Shown here one piece after another: positions 23,749 to 36,621 of a DNA stretch of 64,000 nucleotides (positions are counted from its first letter, which is position 1; the number at the start of each line of letters is the position of its first letter). This stretch comes from Sipunculus nudus (Eukaryota > Annelida > Sipuncula > Golfingiida > Sipunculidae): positions 36,005,229 to 36,069,228 of the forward strand of contig CM049314.1 in assembly GCA_026874595.1 (NCBI GenBank), read 5' to 3'. A program made the translations under genes and the position numbers. The notes under the pieces are model-generated. The model was given only the letters and a program-made list of their open reading frames with translations, did not search any database and was not told the DNA's origin.

Positions 23749-23902
23749 ATGGACCCCGAACTGAAAGATCTCAGCGAGAAACTTTTTGCAGCCAAAGACT
23801 GTAAATCTTTATTGAAGAAGCACGTCACCCCTGAGGTAGTCAAGCAGTACAAGAACACCAAGACAAGATTTGGAGGCACACTTGCAGCATGCATGCGTTC
23901 TG
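23749..23902 (+). CDS. AK: AK1 exon 1
   Basis: 154 nt, residues 1-52 (last codon split). It starts [20 protein letters not shown] and ends with CMRSG across the junction. The donor is GTCAGT. Confidence 0.96.
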
Positions 23903-26900
23903 GTCAGTTCAGTATTACATTCCTTTTACATCTAAATAAAAAAAAATGCTAAAAAATCATGTGAGACTCATCTTACGACACTTGCCATTATATCCACATT
24001 TCATACAAAATACAGCAAACATTTCTATTTTTACCATTTACTCAACTGACTTTTGGAATTGTTCTTTCATTGATGTTCACAACAGACCTGTATATACATG
24101 CCAAGGAGGTTATGTTTTTGCCGGCGTTGGTGTATTTGTCTGTTTCGTTTTGTCTGTCTGTTAGTCTGTTTCCAAAATTACTCAAAAAGTTATACATTTA
24201 TTTAATGAAATTTTCAGGATAGCTGGGCAATGATACAAGTTACAACTGTTTAAATTGTGGGGATGATCCGGATCGACATGTGCATCCAGGATTTTTTAAA
24301 GGAAAAAAATGCTGCATTTCTGTCTGACAATGCCGTATTGGGGTGATGCGTCACCTTGGCGGAGGTTTTCGCTCGCTGAGTGCTCTTCTAGTTTATCATA
24401 ATAATTGAAACTAATGAAGAAAATCGTTCAATTAAGTCAATCAAGTATTACCTATTTTAAATGATAGGACAGTTTAAATCATCCAGTGCCCAAGATCCAT
24501 TGAGCCATCCATATATCTGTATTTAATACCATTACAACAGAAAAAAAGTACATGTTAATTAAATAAGGTTTTAGGGTCGTATTGGCAAGTGACCTCCAAG
24601 TAACGGATATTGCAATATTTAATGTAAATACTGTGATATATATCACTTTATATTGTTTAAAATTGACTGAAATGTTATTTTGATTATGTATAGTTACTAG
24701 TATTTTTTATAAACGTGCCATTTCATGCATAGCTGATTACATGTGTCTCTAATAAATTACTACTGATCAACTTACCTGACTTCCTGTGATTAATAGAGCA
24801 GGCAGTTGCGTTGATCATGCATACCATACTTTCTTACAAGTTAAATCATGTCCTCTTATATTAATAACCATTTCCTTTCAAATGGTAACATCCAGTGCAA
24901 CCAAATGCAACCAATCGCATCAAACTTTAATCTTGACATCGTAGGAATGCGGCCTATGACATTCCCTGTGTGTTACTAAACCTATGCCAAGTAACGAGGA
25001 GATAGAAATTAAATTAAAAAAAAACCCGTTTTATCATGTTAAAGGGAAAGTAACGTCGCAATCCTGTCGATATTGTTTTCCATATATCAGGATGATCTGA
25101 CAACCAATTAATGATAATAAAATGGCTTTAAATCTTTACAGTGTAACATACATATTTGTGCTTTTTTTCACCTGGCGGATCAGGACCCTAGTATAGCCAT
25201 ATTTATAATATCATGGGCAAATAAATCATTCGAGCTTGGTATACAACTCTTGACCATGCAATTCACATTTTGTAACCAAAGTATCGCGATAGTTTGAGTA
25301 TCGTGAGCTAACATTGCTACAGATCCATATGTAACTTTAACCTTGCAGGTGTCGCAAACCTTGACAGCGGTGTTGGTATCTACGCCTCTGACCCGGAAGC
25401 TTACGATGTGTTCCGTGCTGCCCTTGACCCCATCATCAGGGACTACCATAAAGTTCCCGGATATGTCAAGGAGATCTCCCATCCTGAACCAACGTTTGGT
25501 GACCTGGACAACCTTGACTTCGGCGACCTTGACATTGATGGCAAGTATGTGGTCTCCACCAGGGTGCGCGTCGGTCGCAGTGTCAAGGGATTTGCTTTTC
25601 CTCCTGTCATCCGGAACAAGGTAAATATAAATAACCAGTGACCCATGGGTCTTGACGCTCATCTGACTAGAAGACATTCATAAAGGAATTTTATCATCTG
25701 AATGTCAAACGTTATAGGTGGTATCCTCATTCAACTGTAGCAATTATTATTCTTCAAAATCAACAAGAATAAAAAGTTTCATGATAATATGTCCAACCAT
25801 TTCCATGAAATCTAGCCTCTTTGAATGCAGTCAGAAACAGAAGATTTTAGGTCCATCAGTAAAGTCTTGAACCCTGTCTGTGTTGGTGCTTAAAATGTTT
25901 TGGCCATTAATATAAGTCCCCATGACCTTATTTCAGGTTTCAATGGAGATTGCCGAAGATGTTTTGGCCGGTAGCATGCAAAATATAGGTCACCATGACT
26001 TAAATTTAGCTTTCAATGGAGATTGTCCAAGACTCCACCGTTTATTACATTGGATGATTCTAGATATAGCAGATGCAATTTGTGCCAATCTGATTTTCAG
26101 GGTGCTAAGAATCAATCATGTTTTTGGGCCTTAGTTCACAGAAGATAGGTCACCAGGACCTTATTTCAGATTTCCATGCAGATTTACCCAGGACCTGCCT
26201 GAATCTCAAGTAAGAAGATTCTAGGCCTAGCGGATACACTTTGTGCCCCGACTGACTGACTGACTGGGTGCTCATTTCATGTTTTCAGCCTGTAGTTCAC
26301 AAAATATAGGTCACCATGACCTAATATCTGGTTTCTAAGGACATTTGTCTAGAAGCTTCCTGATTATCAGTTAGGAATTTCTAGATCTAACGGTTACGAT
26401 TTGTGTCATGTTAATGGACTGACTGTTTGATTTGAAGGTCTCAAAAATAAAGAATTATACAGCTGGCATCCCCAGTCTTAATGAAATGATGAAATCCTCC
26501 ATGATCAATATGACAGGAAAAAATCATTGCAATTAATGCATTAGTAATGCAGATACTTCAGCCTTTGTATCAATTTATTTATGATTAATGGGGTACTTTC
26601 GAGTGCCATAGCTCGGAGGATATAGGTCACAGTAACCTTATATAAGGTTTCCAATGAGATTTTTTATGAACCTCCATGAGTTTTTTTTTATAATTAGGTG
26701 TTCTTAGGTCCAGCGGTTACGATTTGTGTCCTGTTAACGGACGGACGCATGGACAGATGACCCGACAGACGGACGGACGACGGACACGAGTGATCGCTAT
26801 AGCTCAGGTGACTTTCTGTCAGCTGAGCTAAAAATTGCTTATAAAGTCGGTTATTGCTAAACTGCATACCGCCATTCTCGGTTGAAAAGAGCTAGTAGTT

Positions 26901-29060
26901 ACTGTCCAATATATATCACAGAACGGGTGTCCACAAGAAATTATAGCTTGCACCACATAAACATAATAAATGTTCCACTAGCATCATCTCAATTCAAATA
27001 TAAATCTTAATTTAATAAAATAAAATAAATATCAATATTATTAATTGCTACTTTCTATTCTACACGTTAAAAAGTGAAACATACACAGTGAGTGTCAGTG
27101 AATAATCAAAATAGAAACATGGAAAATAAGTGGGTATTCGAAAAGCTGACTAAAAAAACATAATCTTTTCTTTATATTTTAAAGGACAGATTGGAGCTTG
27201 AGAGCCGTGTGAAGGAAGCCCTGGTTACTCTGCCCAGTGACTTAGCCGGAACTTACTACCCATTGAAGGGCATGGACAAGGCGACACAGGACAAACTGGT
27301 AGAGGACCACTTCCTCTTCAACGACCACGACAGGTAAAGTCACGTGACTTTGAGATAGCTATTTCTAATAAAGGGCATTTCACTTTACTTTTGCGCCACT
27401 ATCACGTTTTACATCGCGTAAGTATTGCTTATAGTGAAATGCGATTGCCATGTATCACATACGCCTCGTAAAAAAAACCTTACATCATGCATAACACTGT
27501 CACTTCTCTGGGCTTTCACTGATTTGTCGTACATGCCTGCCTCAAGGTCGAAAATCATTTTCGTCAGCTGTTTTCTTGTTATACTCCCGCTCACAATTGC
27601 AAGAGCCTTAACTTGGCCCAACTTTTGCTTATCTGCATATACACGGCGCAATTATAATGACATGGTCGAATAAAGAAGCAAAGAATAACTCCAAAACTTA
27701 CATTGCATGCCGAGAAAAAAATCATTTAAAATCAAATATCGTGTTTATGAGAGGGAAAAGTTATTCGAGGCCTCAACTAGATGTGTATCTGCCTACGAAT
27801 GCCTAAGTACAATAGCTAAATTTAGTGTTCATGAGTATAAACAGAACTCGCTAATAATAATTGGCAAACACTACGCTTGAAACGTCGTCTCCGGATCAGA
27901 CACAATTATACCCCTTTCACACGGCAAATACAAATGAGTTTCAATCCAAAGATCACTAAATGTTACACATGGATAGACCACAAAGGGTCACTAAATGTTA
28001 GACATGGACAGACCACCAAGGGTGACAAAATGTTAGTCATACGCAGACCACCAAGGGAGACTAAATGTTAGTCATACGCAGACCACCGAGGGTGACTAAA
28101 TGTTAGTCATACGCAGACCACCAAGGGTGACTAAATGTTAGTCATACGCATACCACCAAGGGTGACTAAATGTTAGACGTGGACAGACCACAAAGGGTCA
28201 CTAAATGTTAGACATGGACAGACCACCAAGGGTGACTTAATGTTAGTCATACGCAGACCACCAAGGGTGACTAAATGTTAGTCATATGCATACCACTAAG
28301 GGTGACTAAATGTTAGACATGGACAGACCACCAAGGGTCACTAATTGTTAGTCATACGTAGACCACCAAGGGTCACTAATTGTTAGTCATACGCAGACCA
28401 TCAAGGTTGACTCAATGTTAGTCATTGACAGACCACCAAGGATCACTAAATGTTAGATATGGACAAACCACCAAGGGTGACTAAATGTAATAAATGGACA
28501 GACCACTAAGGTTGAATACATGTTAGACATCGGCAAAGCATCAAGGGTCACTATATGTTACACATGGGCAGACCATCAAGGGTCACTCTATGTTGGACAC
28601 GGGCAGACCACCACAGGTCATGTTAGATGGTTTCTCGCTGAAGCCAGTTAAGGAATGGGGAGATCCACGAGTCAATTTTTTTCTAGAGTTGGTTTCAGCC
28701 AACTCTCCCGTCATACCATACTCGCTCACACAAACCCACCTCCACACATACATACATAAACGAGAATTCACACTTTCTTTCATTATCTTTATTCCATTTA
28801 AGAATGCGTCAAGATAGTGGACTGTCTTAAGGTAACAGTCAACAAGACGTGTCCTAATTGTTAGCTTTTCAATATATATATAGGAATATGTGTTGGCCAC
28901 TAGAGGGATACGATGCCATTAAATATTTACTCAAAGGTGCGTGAACTTGACGAAATTAGTCGATTGTGTGTCGATAGTAACGCTTGTTTTCTTATTAAAT
29001 CTTTCCATTCATGTGTTCGCCTACACAGTCCAAACATAGTCGTTCACCTATACCATTATA

Positions 29061-29132
<72 letters not shown>

Positions 29133-31934
29133 CATCAAACACATATCATTTATACATCAATAATATATACATGAATTTTTCCTAAGATGCATTGGATCAG
29201 TACCAATTTGCTATATAAAGTAGGAAACTCGACTTTTACCCTATGAACAAATGCCGTTTTATAGTTAAATTTATTTTGTACCCATGCTTGCGTTCACAAA
29301 GATGACTTTGAACAAAATATACATGCTTACATTTATGCTATTTACACTATTGGTATTTCACTTTTGACGAAAATATGACGTACAACAAATAAAATCTTTT
29401 AACATCATTGTTATGTATACCATCAAATATAAATCCAAACAAAAGTTCGCCAAACAGTGCAGGTAAACTGCACGTGGCTCTGTTATAAAAAAAATCGTCC
29501 ATTTGTATGTTTACATGTTATAATACACATGTGATCTATCTATCTAGTTATAGATAGATAGATCTGTCTTGGGAACAGTATTTCTGAATTTGACAGAATT
29601 AAACAAAAATGACTCTTTTTAAGGCCACCCTGAATGTTCATTTGTGCTGTGGCGACCGTTTCTCTTGTGTTTGCCATTAAAATATTACATTATATTGAAA
29701 TTCTAGACTGAATATCGGCAGCACTTTGAATTTCTTTGGATTTCAATATACCTGTACATGTATAAATATAAACGCGTATGCACCATACGAGAAGTGGGCA
29801 TGGTAGGCCTATTTGCGATCCCTTCCGCCCCCATCGCCCACCTTCCCTTTACCCTATCCCCGACCCCGTGATCCGCTCATTTAAAGTATACGTTCCAAAA
29901 ATAATTACTGTGATTAATATAGATTTCCAGACTTACACGCTTCCCTGTGTTGATGATCAGACAATTTAAACGCCAAGATACCTTTTCTATGTTTTACTTT
30001 TTACATTTCTTGCAAACTGTGCTGATTTTAACTCGATATTCCCGAATGAACAAGAACCGTGAGATTAAAGATACAATTCCTGAAGTTGAGCGTAAATAAT
30101 TTAAGGTATTAGTCACTGGAATATCTTGGACCATCAATGAAGGGAAAAATGTAATAAAGGCATCTACGATTGTAAGGGGCAAAGTCAGGAGAAAAAATAA
30201 CAGAACCGTTGCCAAGATACCGATATTTACACGAAAACTTGGCAACTCCTGTGCATTGGGATTGATCAGCTTTCTTTTCCGATTTGATTTGAAAATTGCA
30301 ATCATCACCAAAACTGATAAAACTGAAACCACAACGACAGGAATACAGATGAAAAGTATATAGTATACCCCTCTAGTTGCTAGGTACAGAGTGTCCATGT
30401 GAGTGATCATCTGACACATCATGACGTCATCTTTGAGTATTTTTGACAGATTCGTGACGATTGCAAAAATTACACCGATTGTCACGAAAGCCGCCATCGC
30501 CTGAAACCAAAAATAAATCATTTTAAGTTTATGAAGATGGAATATTTAAATATTTTATATCCTGATACCACTTGCTGACTTGCGAGAAAATCTAGTGATC
30601 TCTGGTGTCATTCATAAAGTGGGGGACAGAAGTTAGTGGTAGGAATTAATTGGCTGTAATTAATGTTCGATAATAGAAAGAGATAAAACACTGATGACCG
30701 ATTATTAATCGCTTATTTCATGTACCTATGATATAACCGCGAGATTTACGGTATAGAATTATGTCTGTAAAAAGTCTCCCGAGTATTCTCAGTGTGACTT
30801 GTATATCACGCTGACAGTTGAAGGTAACGGCCGGGTTGTTGGACACTTGTCACAAGGTTAAGTTTTGATGCTGTCCGCTCTTTCTTGTATCTGTCACAAG
30901 ATTACAATATTTTATTCTCTACAACGGGAATTTCTTTGCATGTGCATACATAATCGTTAATAAAAGATTTCTAAAAGTGCAACCAATTTCGTCGACTATG
31001 ACAGAAAACCCCCAATCATCGATACATTTGATATAATCGATTAATTGGCACAACACTACAGAATTTTGATATCTCTGATAATACATATCTCCTACTCTCT
31101 GTTCTGTAGTCTGTCTCTGTTAGCTTGTGTTAATGTCTCTACTTCTATACTTGTCAGCTTGACACTTGACAACACCAGCTCCTACACACCTAACTGGCCC
31201 AAACACAGCAGACACGCATAGCAGTAGCGGATCCCGGGGGGGGGGGGGGGTGGTTGGAGGGGTTTGGTTAGGGGTTTCGGACCAATTTTTGCGGGCAGAA
31301 CCGCCCCTGCCCTTTTGCGGACCTGGGAAACTTTAGTTAGGTTTTATCATTAGTCCTTCTGGGTTAGGCCCTCCTTTTCCTGAACCCTTTGGAAATAGAC
31401 CCTTTTCACATTAGAGACATCTGTCGGATACGCCAGCACAAATGTTCGGGTCCGTTATATCGACAAAGAATGTTCATTTTTTTATATTTCAAATGACAAA
31501 AAACCCTGATAAACCTATCTTATTCTTGACGATAATTGCCTGTCGGACTTTCTAGCATTTAATGTGTTTCTTTTAACAAACAAATAACTGCTCCCTGGAC
31601 ATGTTACGAACAGCATGCGCATGCACGTGGAAAAGGTATCGGCTTTCGAAAGAATACACAAAAATGAGAACATTTTAACACAACGTCTGTTTGGAATCTT
31701 CTAAAATTAATTATCACATTTGAGCCATATTTAGTATAGGGTATCCCTATTCCCCTGCACGAATCGGGAATAATTTTCAGACAGATTGCTGACCAAGATA
31801 TGGTGAGTAACGTTAGATAAACTTGCCATATTTTTACAGGATAGGTCCATGGCACAACTCGGCACTGTGCAGGGGCGTATAGCCAAGATTGAGAGAGGGG
31901 AGGGGGCCGAAATATTTGGCAAAGGCAATTGATT

Positions 31935-31970
<36 letters not shown>

Positions 31971-34900
31971 ATAAATTTGTACAAAACAACTGACAGTGGT
32001 TCCACACAACAGACTAATGTTAAATTCAAATTAGAAATATTAGTCGTACAAGATGAATGAATAAAAAAGGGGCCCATTGGCCACGGCGCTCGGCTGAATT
32101 TTGTAAAATTTCAGCAAATGTGGAATATACTTATTTCCATTGTTATTGTTATTTATTTATAAGCATTTGCAAAGCCAAGAGAAAATGATCCTGCGCTTTG
32201 GTTATAATCAAGTACTAAATATATGATTGCCATTCTAATACTTTGACATGACTAGTATAAGTTTTTGAGATACTGTGTTGCATATTCTATAACTAATTTA
32301 ATCTTTTTAAAGATAAAAACACAACAAATTGCATCTTCTTCATTTTTCCCTGGATCAGTATTCCAGAAAAAGGTTTGTACATTGGAAATTTTTAGTTGAA
32401 TGTACATGCTTAATTTTATAAACTAAAATAAATAATTCAGTAAAATTGATTGAAAATTCCCTTCCAAATCAGGTATCCACACTGTTGGTTGGATTAGGGA
32501 CAAACAACATAATTTTGCTCAATATTATTTCAAATATATTTTAATAAGTACTGAATTTTACACATGTCAAGAAAGAGTTTTTAACTCTTCTGAGGCAAGG
32601 GATCCCTCTCAACATGCACATCCACACTTTTATAGCAAAACCTAACACTGATTATTCAATATACACACATTGTAACCCCTTGTAATACAAAACAAATTCC
32701 GAAAAGTGGCAAAAGTCTAGAAAAAATGAATTAAACATAGAAAATTATAACATTCATCTTGTTTATGAATCCTCTCCATGGAGGGGGTTGGGGATGTGAG
32801 GGGAAGCCTAGCTCTGCTGGGCAAAGGGAGGTTGCTGCGTGGACTAAAGCAAGTTACATTTCAACTTGCTATAGTTGAGAGCTCCGGCACTCACTGCACA
32901 CCACCTTGCTGGGTTGACTTGATGTTAACAATTTCTGACATGTCTGACGTATCTGAAAACTTGATTAAAAGCTAATGTTTTTGACCAATTCCTTTCAAAT
33001 TTCATGTTTCAAAAGAGTAAATCCTGATGTGTATATGCTGTGATCAGTGCTTCCAGGTAGAAAAATGTGGCATGGTCGAAATTTGGTAACATTTAAGGTA
33101 TTGATTTTACATTCATGCTAATAACTTTAAAAAATACAAAATTCTGATCGAATTTCTGGCATACGAATAAAAGTTGACAAACTAAAGTTTTATCCTTGAA
33201 AAAATTTCTAGCTTTAACAGTTACCATGTTAAGTGAGAAAATATATTTCCCGATGTTTTGACAAATAATATTTTGTTCATTTCCATAACTTCTAAAAACT
33301 ATGCAATATTGACTAAATCTCTTTAAGGCAAATAGGAAATATATAGAGGATAACCTATGTCAAATATAAACTAAACAACATTAGTTGTTTTAATATAAGG
33401 CACTCTTGATGTGTAACAATAGGCTTTTAAAACGGAGGTTTTCCCTAAAAGCCGCAGTGACCCAGTTATGGGTTTGGTAGGAGGACTTAAAGACATCTAA
33501 CTATATGTTGAATTTTGGATTCGTAGATTCAACAGTTCAAACAGTTTCCCTCAACAGCCTGCCAGACGGATGACGGACAAAGGACCATCACTATAGCTCA
33601 GCTGACTTATACTCAGCTGAGCTACAAATATCATATTTGCAGGAGTAACCCTAAAGAAATGTAAAATAGGACCTAAACCTGCGGATAACAGTGACAGGAT
33701 TTTCATGTTACTTTTTTAAGAAATCTTATCATTATTAGACTGAGTGAAATTCCAGGAGGACGGGAAGGACGTCCCCCCCCCCCCCTCTGGCTACGCCCCT
33801 ATATTAAACTAGGATGGAGATAATTCAGTGATAAGAATGATGTTATTTTGCATTATTCTATATATTTCAAGTTTGATATGCTCCGGATTATGAATAATCC
33901 AGAAGTCATAAATGATTATTTGATATGAGCGATTTTCTGGGTTTTATCGATATTTCTGCATTTTGTTAGAGAGCCCGACGGGTTCGAACTGATAGCTTTT
34001 TGCTCTAAGATCTAACAAAAACAAGGCTACGTCCTATTCCTAAACTATCTATAATAGATAATCTATGGATTCTTAGAAAATAATTTAGATAATCGTGTCC
34101 AGAATAACCGTTGCGAGTTTAATGATATGTGATAACAATCCATCTTGTAAACATGCTTAGCTAAGAACTTTTTCTTACCCAAAAACATCTCGTGCAAAAC
34201 GTTTTGTCACTATTACAATATGAACGATTTTTCGTAACTTCTCCACTAAAATGACAATAATAAATAAAATAAACGGTAAAAATATGTTTCCTATTGTTCT
34301 GTTGACGTTCAGTTAAAGTTTGCTTCCGCCAGGAGGCTGTGCGTTCATTCTGTTCGTATGTTTGTGCGTGTTTGTTCACAACATAACTGACGCATTCATA
34401 TACGGAAACCTCATGAAATCTTCATGGCATTTCGGAAATGGCCCGAGGAAAAACTAATTAGGTTTTGGTGTGGATCCAGCTCATTATCCGGATCCCGGAA
34501 GGACTTCCAGAAATATTTACAAATGTGTGGTTACATTTGCTGAATGAACATGGGAATAGGGGCCGAATACGTGAATGTAAATACGGGTTGCGGAGTATTC
34601 CACATTAAGGACCACCCACATGGCAGAGGCCTGCATTCCTGAGAATGAATATTTCTAGTTTATCGGTTTTTTATCCAGAGACATCGAGAAACATCTTATA
34701 TATTGAACACCCATACCATTTCTACTTACCTGTATATTATTTCTCCAGGTACACCAAGATTTAGTTTTGAAAGGGTAAGCGACGGCAACAAACCGATTAA
34801 CGGTTATCTGCATGTGGACAGTAGCGGAAACGATTGTTCCGAAACAGTTCAAGCATTCGGCGATGACACAAACGTAACCAGGCCTGTCGATCAATGTCCA

Positions 34901-36564
34901 GTGAATGACCAACAAAACAGACACCAAACAGAAAATATCTGCAGCGGATATAACAAAAAACATCAAGACCACTTTGTTCTTTTTCCGGACTTCATTGAAC
35001 ATAACACCAGCGCACACTAGGTTCATAGCCACACTCACATCTGAAATACAGAAAACAGTGGCGTCAATTTATCTTCAATAGTAGGGGGAATCCTTGCAGG
35101 CAGGGGAGGTTAATCAGAGTTTTAAAACTTTTTTCATAAACATATATTTATTTATAACTGTCTGTGAGACACATTTTAAATACATAACAATTATGTATAA
35201 GGTTTAAAAAATAAGCTATTATTTTACCAATTAATGTGAATTCTAAACAATATATAATATATTTCATAGTTAACTAAGAAATGGAACCAAATATCTATAA
35301 TTCTTATTTTTTTATATATTTCATTTCCAATGTATAATTATTACATGTATTATATGAACATCAGTTGGGTGATTACATTGACACCCCCCCCCCCACTTGC
35401 TATAAAAAAAGATATATACCCCCATCCCGCTGTGTTGACGCCTCTGAGAGATAATAAAAGTTGATCAAACATTGAAATAAGAGTGAAAGTAATGCACAGT
35501 CACATATATTTAATGTACATCCAGCACCAACCGTGTTCATGTTCTTCTTTAAAGTTGCATTAACATTTACAATAAAAGGTGTACAATCTCACGATATTTC
35601 AGCTTAATACAAAACTGACCAACAAATATCACTGCAATCAGTGCTTTGCTGTTGTCCGTCAATGGTTTATCGACAACTCACGCTGCAGACAATTAAAAAA
35701 TAGCAACTGTGCACAAATGACAACTGTAAGTTGTACTTACATATTATGATATATACAGGCGAACTGTTTTTGTTATCATATGTTTTGCCCGGGGCGAAAA
35801 AGTTTCCTTTTGATTGGCAGTCCGCTACTTTCGAAACTAGTTTGATATCCCATGTCCCCGAGTGAATAAATATTTTACACACATCGTGTGCAAGTTTTCT
35901 CATTGTTGTTTGTCTGACTGCTCAATTTTCCTCCCGTTTGATCTTTTGATCGGGAACAGCACATATACGTACTTCAAAGGGTTCTACAGAAGCTGAAAAA
36001 TCAAGAGACGCATACCTTTTAGCACACAAAAAAATGGGAGCCACGTTTTCTGGACGGAAGCAGAACCTCAATGGCTTTACCAAAATCACTTCATTCAACT
36101 CTGGATCCGTCTTGATCACATCTGCGGTGTCAAGGCAGTTTAACGCGGCTCTGTTTGATTCAGAAAAGCTCACACAAGCTATTGCCTTTTGAACATTGTT
36201 AGATATATCTTTTTTCGACGTTTTCACAACTAAGCAGCCGTTAACTGTTCTTGCAGATGATAACAGTTCTGTAAAGTTCATGATATTCACTTCTTGAGAA
36301 TGCTGCTGCTTGAAAGTCATTTTCTTCTTGGCAGTGCGTTTCATTGTTTCTGTTCTGTTGAATGGGCCTTTATCAAACTGTTCATTAAAAGCAGTCGTAG
36401 GACCTTGCAGGATTATGCCGGATGTAGTGTTTGCCACGTTTTCCTGAAATGAGGATGAAAAAAAATGCCCTGATAAAGGATGAACGGTTCTGGTTCACAC
36501 ATACACATGTACATTAAATACTTAAGTAATGTATGTGTGTGTACGTATGTCTTTTAAATGAATT

Positions 36565-36621
<57 letters not shown>

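Larger units (their letters stand above)
18404..35181 (-). repeat. Right arm of giant inverted repeat
   Basis: Reverse complement of 1-16772. The match can be followed to 35181, which pairs with window base 1. Whether it continues outward cannot be seen. AK1 exons 1-3 (plus strand) and the last two exons of the nested GPCR gene (minus strand) lie in this arm. Both genes continue into unique sequence to the right, so this arm is the one in its native context. Confidence 0.97.
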
